Source: Lachnospiraceae bacterium UBA7050 (GTDB taxonomy: Bacteria > Bacillota > Clostridia > Lachnospirales > Lachnospiraceae). Taken from it: a stretch of 52,328 nucleotides of DNA. Made by a program: the position numbers and the translations under genes. The notes below the pieces were generated by a model. The model was not told the DNA's origin, made no database searches, and saw only the letters and a program-made list of their open reading frames with translations. Shown here piece after piece: positions 1 through 7,790 of this stretch. Where the stretch lies: NCBI GenBank assembly GCA_002493905.1, contig DLAJ01000031.1:62345-114672 (forward strand), given 5' to 3'. The number at the start of each line of letters is the position of its first letter. The first letter of the stretch is position 1.

Positions 1-61
1 TCCAAAAGAAATGCCTTTGGCATTTCTTTGAAAGACTTCCGCTTATGCGGAAGTCTTTTTT
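1..61. terminator. Tandem hairpins downstream of pilC
   Basis: Two adjacent perfect hairpins. The one at about 4-29 (arms AAGAAATGCC and GGCATTTCTT) is followed by a short T run when read on the minus strand, so it can end the pilC transcript. The one at about 31-57 (arms AAAGACTTCCGC and GCGGAAGTCTTT) is followed by a T run on the plus strand and would stop transcription entering from the left. A related, less perfect hairpin lies after pilT near 9602-9633. Confidence 0.65.
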
Positions 62-1269
62 TATCCAATCGAATCGTACAGATCCATCATCGGCGAAAGG
101 ATTGCAAATACCATGACGCCTACGATCACTGCCATCACGATAATGATCATCGGCTCCATGACCGCCATCAAGGACTGTACTGCCATCTCAACTTCTTCAT
201 CGTAGTAATCCGCCAGCTTATTCAGCATGTCTTCGGTATTACCGGATTCCTCACCGATTCTCGTCATGTGATAAACCATGGGCGGAAACAGCCCGCAGGT
301 CTCTAACGGCTGGGAAAGCGGCACGCCGAGCGTGATCTGGTCACGCACGTCAAGCAGCGCCTCCTTGTACCAGATATTCTGCATCGTGTTTGATACAATA
401 CCGACTGCTTCCGTCAGTGGAACGCCCGCTGCCATCAGCGTACTTAATGTACGCGCCATCATGGAGGACGCTTCCTTCTGCTTTAGGTTTTTCATCGCTG
501 GAATGATCAGTGCCAGCTTACCGAATACATGCTTTCCGGAATTGGTCTTTGAATACAGCTTGAGCGCCACAATCACACCGATCAAAGCCAGGGCAACCAA
601 ATACCAGTATGCCCGTAAAAAGTCACTCGCCGCCACCATCGCCTTTGTGATCGCAGGAAGCTCTGTCCCCAGATCGTTAAACATTCCCGTATAGGAAGGA
701 ATGACAACGACCAGCATGACAACCATAACGGCAATTGCTACGACGATCAGCACCACCGGGTAGATCATGGCCTTTTTGATCAGCGCCTTGGTCTTTGCAG
801 CCTTTTCAAAATGCGCCGCCATACGTTCCATTGCAATATCTAGGGAACCGGAAGCCTCGCCTGCCTGCGTCATGCTGACAAGCAGATTCGGAAATACCTT
901 CGGATGTTTGGCAAATGCCTCCGCAAGCGGCTCTCCTTTCTCCACGTCAACGCGGACGGCAACGACCGCCTTTTGAAGCTTCTTGTTTTCGGTCTGCTCT
1001 CCAAGCATCCTGAGCGCATCAATAATCGTGACGCCCGCTCTCGTCATGCTGACGAACTGGCGGCAGAATACACTTAAATCCCTTGGCTTCGGCGCACCTC
1101 CAAGATCGATATTAATGTCCTTCGTCAGCATGCTCTGCTTCGAAAGAGAAACAACCATCATACCGCGGTTTCTGATCTCGGCAAGCGCCTTCGCTTCCGT
1201 TTCCGCCTCAATACTTCCCTTGATCTCTTTTCCCGCCTTATTGACCGCTACATAGCCAAAGCTTTCCAT
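61..1269 (-). CDS. pilC: Type IV pilus inner-membrane platform protein PilC (GspF family)
   Basis: 402 aa, full length for the PilC/GspF family. The protein is the polytopic membrane platform on which the PilB and PilT motor ATPases act during pilus extension and retraction. Two copies of the T2SSF helical domain are visible at about 68-190 and 270-395, each holding the family signature around F-P-x-L/M with a following G-E-x-S-G (QAGEASGSL and RIGEESGN). Three membrane segments lie at about 168-191, 222-238 and 370-395. A good AAAGGAG site precedes the ATG. It follows pilB by 54 bp on the same strand, so the two are probably co-transcribed. A type II secretion role is less likely, because pilT is also present in the window. 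Confidence 0.93.
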   Translation of the reverse strand: MESFGYVAVNKAGKEIKGSIEAETEAKALAEIRNRGMMVVSLSKQSMLTKDINIDLGGAPKPRDLSVFCRQFVSMTRAGVTIIDALRMLGEQTENKKLQKAVVAVRVDVEKGEPLAEAFAKHPKVFPNLLVSMTQAGEASGSLDIAMERMAAHFEKAAKTKALIKKAMIYPVVLIVVAIAVMVVMLVVVIPSYTGMFNDLGTELPAITKAMVAASDFLRAYWYLVALALIGVIVALKLYSKTNSGKHVFGKLALIIPAMKNLKQKEASSMMARTLSTLMAAGVPLTEAVGIVSNTMQNIWYKEALLDVRDQITLGVPLSQPLETCGLFPPMVYHMTRIGEESGNTEDMLNKLADYYDEEVEMAVQSLMAVMEPMIIIVMAVIVGVMVFAILSPMMDLYDSIG

Positions 1270-1323
1270 ATTGTACTCCTTTGTCCTCTCACTATATCGA
1301 TTTTTGCAATCTACGTCATTGTA

Positions 1324-3021
1324 TTATAGATCAAACGATACTCTCATCATTTCGTGGTACGATGTAACGCCCTCAATCACATACTCGGACGCGCTCATAT
1401 GTAATGTATGCATACCCTCGGCAAGCGCCTGCTCCTTAATATCCTCGGCACCGCCGCCTTTCACGATGATGGATTTTAGTTTTTGGGACATCTCCAGAAT
1501 CTCATAGACACCGATCCGTCCCTTGTATCCGGTCTGATCGCATTTCGGGCAGCCGCAGGGTTTATAGATTGTCAGCGGCTGTTCAACAGGAACCCCGAGC
1601 TGCTCTTTCTCCTCCACTGTCGCCTCCTGCGGTTTCTTACAGTCAGGGCACAAGCGCCTTACAAGACGCTGCGCAATAATGCCGACAACGGAGTCCGCGA
1701 TCAGATACGGCTCAATGCCCATATCGATCAGACGGGTCACACTGCCTGCCGCCGAATTCGTATGCAGCGTGCTGACAACCAAATGTCCCGTTATGGACGC
1801 CTGAACGGCAATACCCGCGGTCTCGGTATCACGGATCTCACCGATCATAATGATATCCGGGTCCTGACGCAAGATGGAACGCAATGCGGACGCAAATGTC
1901 AGATCCGCTTTATTGTTGACCTGCACCTGATTGATACCGTTAATATTCGCCTCCACCGGGTCCTCGACAGTAATGATATTGACCTCTTCCGTATTCAGCT
2001 CACTGAGTGCCGTATAGAGCGTCGTTGATTTACCGCTTCCTGTCGGCCCTGTTACCAGTATGATGCCATGCGGATTGCGCATGATATGGTCAAACTGCTT
2101 CAATTCTCCTTCTTTCAGACCAAGCTGGCTTTTGTTTCTTGTCAGCGCCGTCTTGCTCGTCAGACGCATTACGACCTTTTCGCCGTATACCGTCGGCAGG
2201 ATCGACACACGGATATCATATTCCATTCGGTCTACAATGGATGTGATACGGCCGTCCTGCGGTTTTCTCTTTTCGGAAATATCCATTCCGCCGATAATCT
2301 TAATTCGTGCGATCAATGCCGGCAGAATCGCCGTAGAATAAGACGCTCTCTCATAGAGCGCGCCGTCTATACGATAACGGATACGCACCTTGCGTTCAAG
2401 CGGTTCAATATGAATATCAGAGGCACGCTGGCGCACTGCCTTTTCGATCATCTCATTTACTAGCACAACGATGGGTGAGTTGTTAATATCCTCATTTAAC
2501 AGCTCTTCCTCTACATCAACTTCTTTCTGCTCCCGCTCCTTCGCATACTGCTCAAGCGCCTCATCCACATCGCTGCCGCCGTATAAACGGTCAAGCGCAA
2601 GCATGATACTGTGCTGTGTCGCAATCGCCGGCTCAACCTGCAGATTGGTGATGATGGAAATGTCATCCATCGCAGAGAAATCCATCGGGTCCGCCATCGC
2701 TACAAGCAGTACGTTCATATTGTTCGGATCAATTGCATAAGGAATCATCTTCTTGCTCCGCAGCATATGCTGGGGAACCAGATTTAAGACTTCCTCCGGA
2801 ATGGAAATGCTCTGAATATCGACCATTTCCATACCCAGCTGCTCCGCCAGCAGCCGCGCCAATACCTCGTCGTCAACAATCCCTTCCTCGACAAGCGTTT
2901 CGCCAAGCTTTCTTCCGCTCGTTTTCTGCAGCTCAAGCCCTCTCTGCAGATCGTCCTGCGTGATGACTCCTGCGTCCACGAGCATATCGCCAATACGTAT
3001 TTTTTTTCTTAATCCAACCAT
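1324..3021 (-). CDS. pilB: Type IV pilus assembly ATPase PilB (GspE family)
   Basis: 565 aa from the ATG at 3021. A TTG two codons upstream (3027) is also open, but AGGG lies 6 nt before the ATG. The hexameric cytoplasmic ATPase powers pilus polymerisation at the PilC platform. An N-terminal MshEN/GspE-N domain (about 1-150) comes first. The motor domain has Walker A GPTGSGKST near residue 325, an Asp box, Walker B (DPDIIMIGEIRD), the His box (STLHTN) and a C-terminal tetracysteine zinc site (CPDC, then CGCPKC), which is diagnostic of PilB rather than PilT. MshEN domains of this type can bind c-di-GMP in other bacteria; that is not shown here. pilC follows directly. Confidence 0.95.
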   Translation of the reverse strand: MVGLRKKIRIGDMLVDAGVITQDDLQRGLELQKTSGRKLGETLVEEGIVDDEVLARLLAEQLGMEMVDIQSISIPEEVLNLVPQHMLRSKKMIPYAIDPNNMNVLLVAMADPMDFSAMDDISIITNLQVEPAIATQHSIMLALDRLYGGSDVDEALEQYAKEREQKEVDVEEELLNEDINNSPIVVLVNEMIEKAVRQRASDIHIEPLERKVRIRYRIDGALYERASYSTAILPALIARIKIIGGMDISEKRKPQDGRITSIVDRMEYDIRVSILPTVYGEKVVMRLTSKTALTRNKSQLGLKEGELKQFDHIMRNPHGIILVTGPTGSGKSTTLYTALSELNTEEVNIITVEDPVEANINGINQVQVNNKADLTFASALRSILRQDPDIIMIGEIRDTETAGIAVQASITGHLVVSTLHTNSAAGSVTRLIDMGIEPYLIADSVVGIIAQRLVRRLCPDCKKPQEATVEEKEQLGVPVEQPLTIYKPCGCPKCDQTGYKGRIGVYEILEMSQKLKSIIVKGGGAEDIKEQALAEGMHTLHMSASEYVIEGVTSYHEMMRVSFDL

Positions 3022-3052
3022 GATCAACCCTGCTTTATGTATGATTTTTTAG

Positions 3053-3094
3053 TAAAAAAGTTCTAAATCCTATCTTTTATGATAGCATAGGATT
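3053..3094 (-). terminator. Weak hairpin after codY
   Basis: On the minus strand AATCCTAT and ATAGGATT can pair around the codY stop codon, followed after a few bases by a T6 run at about 3054-3059. It would partly separate codY from pilB. The stem is AT-rich and overlaps the last codY codons, so strong termination is doubtful. Confidence 0.4.
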
Positions 3095-3886
3095 CCTGTT
3101 TTTTCCATGCAATTTTTCTTTTAACTCTCCGATCTCGTCAAACACAAGATCATTCAGGACACGGATATAGGTTCCCTTCATGCCTGATGAGCGGGACTCG
3201 ATCACACCGGCGCTCTCAAACTTGCGCAGCGCATTGACAATGACCGAGCGCGTAATGCCAACACGGTCTGCAATCTTGCTTGCGACCAGAATCCCCTCCA
3301 TACCACCAAGTTCGTCAAAAATATGAACGACCGCCTCCTGCTCCGAGGTTGACAGCGTATTAATTGCCGAGCGCACAACCTGGGTTTTGCGTACTTCCTC
3401 GGCATTCTCCTCATTGACAGAACGCAGCATCTCCAAGCCGACTACAGTCGCACCATATTCGCACAAAATGATATCGTCGATATCATACGAACCGCTGCTC
3501 TTATACAAAAACAAGGTTCCGAGCCGCTCCCCCGCAATTTCAATTGGCGCAATGATTCCCTGAAAGCGCGTCGTATCAATCCCCTCAAAACCAAGCGTCT
3601 CCAGATTGACATTCTCCTTTGTAGAGAGTACGGAAAGCATCCGCTCATTTAAGAGTGTATCAATAAATCTGCCGACTTCTCCCACAACCAGTTCCGTTAT
3701 ATTCTCAATGCCAGGATAACTGCCGGTTCCAAGCACTTTTCCTTTCCGGCTGATCACGAGCACGTTGGATTGTAAAATATCCTGCATGACGTTGCAGATA
3801 TCGCTGAACACAACTTTGCTGGAATTATTGTTATGTAACAGCTTCCCTATTTTTCTTGTTTTATCCAGCAATTGCACACTACCCAT
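3077..3886 (-). CDS. codY: GTP- and branched-chain-amino-acid-sensing repressor CodY
   Basis: 269 aa, close to the usual 255-265. CodY is the global nutritional repressor of low-GC Gram-positives. An N-terminal GAF domain binds branched-chain amino acids and a C-terminal winged helix binds DNA. The N-terminus (VQLLDKTRKI, then LLHNN) is the family hallmark. The recognition helix region (ADRVGITRSVIVNALRKFES, then the SSGMKGTYI wing) is intact at about 205-250. The start is supported by AGGAGAG four bases upstream of ATG. It lies between topA and pilB on the same strand. A partial CodY box lies 35 bp upstream of its start, suggesting autoregulation. Confidence 0.96.
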   Translation of the reverse strand: MGSVQLLDKTRKIGKLLHNNNSSKVVFSDICNVMQDILQSNVLVISRKGKVLGTGSYPGIENITELVVGEVGRFIDTLLNERMLSVLSTKENVNLETLGFEGIDTTRFQGIIAPIEIAGERLGTLFLYKSSGSYDIDDIILCEYGATVVGLEMLRSVNEENAEEVRKTQVVRSAINTLSTSEQEAVVHIFDELGGMEGILVASKIADRVGITRSVIVNALRKFESAGVIESRSSGMKGTYIRVLNDLVFDEIGELKEKLHGKNRNPMLS

Positions 3887-3920
3887 GGTACTCTCCTCAT
3901 CTTTTGCGGTCTATTTCTTA

Positions 3921-3935
3921 AATTTTCAGACAAAA
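3921..3935. promoter_or_regulatory. Candidate CodY box upstream of codY
   Basis: The 15-bp sequence AATTTTCAGACAAAA matches the palindromic CodY consensus AATTTTCWGAAAATT at 12 of 15 positions, with one half-site perfect. It sits 35 bp upstream of the codY ATG and touches the T run of the topA terminator. Autoregulation of codY is known in several Firmicutes; here it is inferred from position only. Confidence 0.45.
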
Positions 3936-3970
3936 AAGCCTTATGCACGATAATTGTAGCATAAGGCTTT
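3932..3970 (-). terminator. Intrinsic terminator of topA
   Basis: A perfect 12-bp stem (AAAGCCTTATGC with GCATAAGGCTTT) with a 12-nt loop is followed on the minus strand by six T. It lies about 65 bp after the topA stop and before codY. Confidence 0.8.
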
Positions 3971-4036
3971 CTATTTGTCCACTCATATTGAAAAATATCA
4001 GACAGCAATTGTGCTGGTAACATTACACCGCCGCAA

Positions 4037-6061
4037 TCATGAAGCTTCGTTTTTAGGGCCGCCGGAAGCTTCTTTTGGATCCCCTGACACCTCCGGTTTC
4101 TGCCACGACATAAAATCACAGTCCGGATAACCAAGGCAGCCGTAATACTTTCTACCCTTGCGCGTACGCTTGATCGCGAGGTCTTTCCCGCATTTGGGGC
4201 ATTGCACGCCAATCTTCTCAAAATACGGTTTCGTATTCCTGCATTCAGGAAAGCCGGGGCATGCAAGGAACTTACCATGCGGTCCGTATTTAATCACCAT
4301 CCGCCGTCCGCAGAGCTCACAGTCCTCATCCGCTTCCTCATCAGCAATCTCCACTTCGGAAAGCTCCTTTTCCGCCTGTTTGACCGCTTCGTCCAGGTCT
4401 GGATAAAAATTGGAAACGACGGTCTTCCAGTTGACGTTCCCCTCCTCAATACCGTCTAAAAGCGTCTCCATGTTAGCGGTGAAGTTTACGTCCACAATGG
4501 TCGGAAATGCGTCCTTCATCATGTTATTAACGACCTCGCCCAGCTCCGTCACATACAGGTTTTTATTTTCTTTTACAATATAACGGCGCGCAAGAATCGT
4601 CGTGATCGTCGGCGCATACGTACTCGGCCTGCCGATACCGAGCTCTTCGAGCGCCCGGACAAGCGTTGCCTCCGTATAATGCGCGGGCGGCTGTGTAAAG
4701 TGCTGCTTTTCATCAAAGCTCATAAGCGACAGCTGCGCGCTGCGGTCCAGGCTCTTCATCATGGCGTTACCGCCTTCTTTTTCTTCATCCTCCTGCACAT
4801 AAACACTTAAGAAACCGTCAAAAACAAGCTTGGAGGCTGAAACATGAAACCGGTAATCCCCCGCCGCAATCGTAACAGAAGTCGCCTCGTAACGCGCGAA
4901 TGCCATACGGCTTGCAACAAAACGTTTCCAGATCAGCTGATAAAGCCGGAACAAATCCCTCGGAATGGAATCCTTCAGTGAAACCGGGATACGTGAGATA
5001 TCTGTCGGCCGGATTGCCTCGTGCGCATCCTGAATCTTACGGCCGTTTTTTTTCTCGTTCTGATCTTCTTTTCGATTATAATCCGCCCCGTACTGCTCCT
5101 CGATAAACTCATACGCCATACGCTCCGCTTCCTCGGAAACACGCGTGGAATCAGTACGCAGATATGTGATAAGTCCGACTGTACCTGCACCTTTAATGTC
5201 AACGCCCTCGTAAAGCTGCTGTGCAAGACGCATCGTTTTTGCAGTAGAAAAATTGAGTACCTTGCTCGCCTCCTGCTGGAGTGTGGACGTCGTAAACGGC
5301 AGAGGCGCTTTTTTGATACGCTCGCCCTTCTTAACTTCATCTACCACAAACGCTGAGCCCTTCAGTGCTTCTGTGACTGCCTGCATCTCCTCTTTTGTAT
5401 GGATATCAATCTTTCCGTTTTTGTCTCCGTAAAATTTGGCAGTAAGCGGTCTTTTCTCCCCCTCTACAGAAAGTATCGCATCCAGAGTCCAATATTCCTC
5501 AGGCACAAACGCGCCTATCTCTTCCTCTCTGTCGCTGATAATCCTCAGTGCGACCGACTGAACACGGCCCGCGCTTAAGCCCCGCTTCACTTTCGCCCAG
5601 AGCAGCGGGGAAATGCGGTAGCCCACCATCCGGTCTAAGCAGCGGCGCGCCTGCTGCGCATCCACCAGATCCAGATCAATCTCACGAGGATGTTTGAAGG
5701 ATTCTTTGACTGCATTTTTCGTGATCTCATTAAACGTTATCCGGTACACTTTTTTATTTTCAAGTTTGAGGGCGGCGATCAGATGCCATGAGATTGCCTC
5801 ACCCTCCCGGTCAGGGTCGGTTGCGAGATAAATCTTATCCGCTTTTTTTACTTCCTTCCTGAGCCCTGCAAGAATGTCGCCCTTTCCTCTGATCGTAATA
5901 TACTGCGGTTCATAGTCATGCTCCACATCCACGCCGAGCCTGCTTTTCGGAAGGTCCCTGACATGTCCGTTGCTTGCCATCACCTCATAATTCGTTCCGA
6001 GAAATTTTTTAATTGTCTTCACCTTTGCAGGTGACTCCACGATTACCAGATTTTTTGCCAT
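4037..6061 (-). CDS. topA: DNA topoisomerase I
   Basis: 674 aa from the ATG at 6061, preceded by AGGGG at 8 nt; an in-frame ATG seven codons further upstream has no such site. Type IA topoisomerase that relaxes negative supercoils through a 5-phosphotyrosine intermediate. The Toprim domain begins at once (VIVESPAK) and carries DPDREGEAISWH. The catalytic tyrosine is in TYLRTDSTR near residue 310. Two C-terminal four-cysteine zinc ribbons follow (CELC...CPGFPEC and CPKC...CLGYPDC). In many Firmicutes dprA-topA-codY are neighbours, as here. It has its own promoter at 6106-6134. Confidence 0.96.
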   Translation of the reverse strand: MAKNLVIVESPAKVKTIKKFLGTNYEVMASNGHVRDLPKSRLGVDVEHDYEPQYITIRGKGDILAGLRKEVKKADKIYLATDPDREGEAISWHLIAALKLENKKVYRITFNEITKNAVKESFKHPREIDLDLVDAQQARRCLDRMVGYRISPLLWAKVKRGLSAGRVQSVALRIISDREEEIGAFVPEEYWTLDAILSVEGEKRPLTAKFYGDKNGKIDIHTKEEMQAVTEALKGSAFVVDEVKKGERIKKAPLPFTTSTLQQEASKVLNFSTAKTMRLAQQLYEGVDIKGAGTVGLITYLRTDSTRVSEEAERMAYEFIEEQYGADYNRKEDQNEKKNGRKIQDAHEAIRPTDISRIPVSLKDSIPRDLFRLYQLIWKRFVASRMAFARYEATSVTIAAGDYRFHVSASKLVFDGFLSVYVQEDEEKEGGNAMMKSLDRSAQLSLMSFDEKQHFTQPPAHYTEATLVRALEELGIGRPSTYAPTITTILARRYIVKENKNLYVTELGEVVNNMMKDAFPTIVDVNFTANMETLLDGIEEGNVNWKTVVSNFYPDLDEAVKQAEKELSEVEIADEEADEDCELCGRRMVIKYGPHGKFLACPGFPECRNTKPYFEKIGVQCPKCGKDLAIKRTRKGRKYYGCLGYPDCDFMSWQKPEVSGDPKEASGGPKNEAS

Positions 6062-6105
6062 TTTGCTTCCCCTGTCCACCATTAATATAAGAAGTAACGC
6101 GTACG

Positions 6106-6134
6106 ACTATACACTAAATTTTATGTTGTTTCAA
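6106..6134 (-). promoter_or_regulatory. SigA-type promoter of topA
   Basis: Minus-strand TTGAAA (6129-6134) and TATAGT (6106-6111) are separated by 17 bp, with an AT-rich UP-like stretch just upstream. Transcription would begin about 40 nt before the topA ATG. Confidence 0.7.
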
Positions 6135-6196
6135 GGGAAAATTGAAAATTTTGAAAAATTTCATGAAACCGCCTTCGGGAGATTCCCCGTGTTCTT

Positions 6197-6295
6197 TTAT
6201 CTTTGTACATTTTCTTTCCATCGCATAAACAGGATTCCCAAAGTAAGAACCGTTGCCGCTAAAGAAGCATAATAGAGCTTATCCGGCAGCAGCAT
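6197..6295 (-). CDS. Possible 32-aa small membrane protein between dprA and topA
   Basis: An ATG-initiated frame of 32 codons in the dprA-topA gap encodes one hydrophobic helix (residues about 8-24, from YYASLAATV to ILFM) bounded by RWKENVQR at the C-terminus, a positive-inside pattern typical of single-pass peptides. A TTGACA at 6351-6356 with an AT-rich -10-like region lies upstream. No clear Shine-Dalgarno precedes the ATG, and the frame stays open some distance upstream, so the start is uncertain. No family is recognised. It may be a relic or chance frame. Confidence 0.3.
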   Translation of the reverse strand: MLLPDKLYYASLAATVLTLGILFMRWKENVQR

Positions 6296-6357
6296 AATGC
6301 TTGTAGTGCGATAATATAATTTGCCTTTATAAAATCTTGCGCTGAAAGGTTGTCAAA

Positions 6358-7653
6358 TCAGAAGTTACCCATATCTCCCCGGTAATATCTGCCCTGCCTG
6401 CATACCGCAAGTCCGTCAACACAAAGCCGCATCAGCGCCGTGGAAAATTCACCCGCTGCAAGTGCGCTCCGGCTCATCAGCATATCAAACGTCTGTCCCT
6501 CCTCCGTTAAAAGAGCATGAACCAGGCGCTCCGGCGTTTCTTTCCTTCCGCTCTGCCATCCTGATCCCGTTTCTCCTGTTCTTTCTCCTGCTGTTCTTTC
6601 TTCTGCTGTTCTTTCTTCTGCTGCTCTTTCCCCCGCTTCCCCTATCCGCTGCGCCATCTCTTTTTCCGTCCTGCTGCCCGCGCGCAGACCGCTCCCCCTT
6701 CCCCAGATTCCTGACAACTCCTCCAGCAGCCGGTCCGGTGACGTTGCAATTCCCGCACCCTGCGCGATCAGAGCATTGCATCCCCCGCTTAGCGCATCCG
6801 TCACCCTCCCCGGCAGGGCATAAACCTCCTTTCCCTGCTCTAACGCCGCATCCACCGTAATGAGTGTGCCGCTTTTTTTACGCGCTTCAATCACAAGCAA
6901 AAGCTCCGCAAGCCCGCTGATGATGCGGTTCCGCCTTGGGAACAGCCCTGCGTGCGGCTTTGTCCCCGGCGGATACTCCGACAACACGCCGCCATACGAC
7001 GGGAGCCGTTCATAAATTTCCTGATTCTGCACAGGATAACAGACGTCCACACCACAGCCGAGCACGGCAAATGTCCTGCCGCCCGCCTCTATCGCCGCTT
7101 TATGACTGATGCCGTCAATGCCAAGCGCCATGCCGCTGATGATCTGCACCCCGGCTTCTGCAAGCACATAGGCAAACTTACGCGCCGTATAACGGCCATA
7201 ATCAGAGCAGAGCCGTGCGCCGACGATACTGACGCTCGGTCTCTCCTCATCAGGAAGCTCCCCCTTTACATACAGGATGCGCGGCGGATCGGGTATGTCA
7301 TACAGCCGCTTCGGGTATGCATCCTCTCCCAGCCGGAATGCCCTGATGCCCTGCATAGCCATCCCTTCATAAAGCCTGTGCGGCTCATATCGGGAATCTG
7401 TCTGGTATTCGCGCAGCTTTTCTGTCTGTGCCGCCGTGAGCAGTTTTTTCGCCGTTAATTCCGCAACCTCATTTTTCGACATCCGGTAAAGCCGTTCTGC
7501 GCTCCCGTACTCAGTAAGCAGGCGGCCTGCGCTGACACTTCCAATGGAAGGGATCCGGTCCAGCCAGCACTGATAGATGATCTCCTCATCATTTTGTACG
7601 CATCTTTCCATCTCTGCCGTCCTGGCATTATGTAAACTCATTTTTGCGCTCAT
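6358..7653 (-). CDS. dprA: DNA processing protein DprA
   Basis: 431 aa, longer than the usual 360-390. DprA binds incoming single-stranded DNA and loads RecA during natural transformation. An N-terminal helix-hairpin-helix/SAM-like region (about 30-90) is followed by the Rossmann core with SIVGARLCSDYG, SGMALGIDG, FPRRNRIISG and the SGTL..DAALEQG segment, then a C-terminal winged-helix region. Between core and C-terminus is an Arg/Glu-rich linker built of 5-residue repeats (AEERT type), encoded by a 15-bp tandem repeat. The first five codons (MSAKM) come from a dispersed leader element, so the ancestral start is probably the second Met at 7641. Confidence 0.93.
   Translation of the reverse strand: MSAKMSLHNARTAEMERCVQNDEEIIYQCWLDRIPSIGSVSAGRLLTEYGSAERLYRMSKNEVAELTAKKLLTAAQTEKLREYQTDSRYEPHRLYEGMAMQGIRAFRLGEDAYPKRLYDIPDPPRILYVKGELPDEERPSVSIVGARLCSDYGRYTARKFAYVLAEAGVQIISGMALGIDGISHKAAIEAGGRTFAVLGCGVDVCYPVQNQEIYERLPSYGGVLSEYPPGTKPHAGLFPRRNRIISGLAELLLVIEARKKSGTLITVDAALEQGKEVYALPGRVTDALSGGCNALIAQGAGIATSPDRLLEELSGIWGRGSGLRAGSRTEKEMAQRIGEAGERAAEERTAEERTAGERTGETGSGWQSGRKETPERLVHALLTEEGQTFDMLMSRSALAAGEFSTALMRLCVDGLAVCRQGRYYRGDMGNF
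6576..6635. repeat. 15-bp tandem repeat inside dprA
   Basis: Four units of about 15 bp (CTGTTCTTTCTTCTG type); units two and three (6591-6620) are identical. Being a multiple of three, copy-number change keeps the dprA frame and only lengthens the charged EERTA linker. Confidence 0.85.
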
Positions 7654-7756
7654 GCTGCGAGCTCCTTTCTTTGCGAGCAGCTAATGCGCCAATGTTTGCG
7701 ATGCTCGCAGCGCAAACTTGGGATTGAAAATTTTTCATTTTCAATCTTCCACCTCC
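7639..7756 (-). promoter_or_regulatory. Dispersed structured leader, family A, copy 1 (dprA)
   Basis: Read on the minus strand: GGAGG; an AU-rich hairpin (GATTGAAAAT with ATTTTCAATC); directly next to it an 11-bp stem (CCAA+GTTTGCG with CGCAAAC+A+TTGG, one bulged A); a loop containing TGCGAGCA; a perfect complement TGCTCGCA five nt before AGGAG; then the ATG at 7653. The loop can alternatively pair with GCTCGCAG in the spacer between AGGAG and ATG. The core of about 77 nt is identical to the copy at 48766-48882. Seen in sequence: repeats and pairings. Inferred: translational control of dprA. Confidence 0.7.
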
Positions 7757-7790
7757 TATATGCATCGCCCTTTACGGACCATACGTTTTT

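Noticed and set aside
6120..6170. Second CodY box in the AT-rich stretch upstream of topA
   Set aside because: The best alignment has three mismatches including both central positions, expected by chance in such AT-rich DNA.
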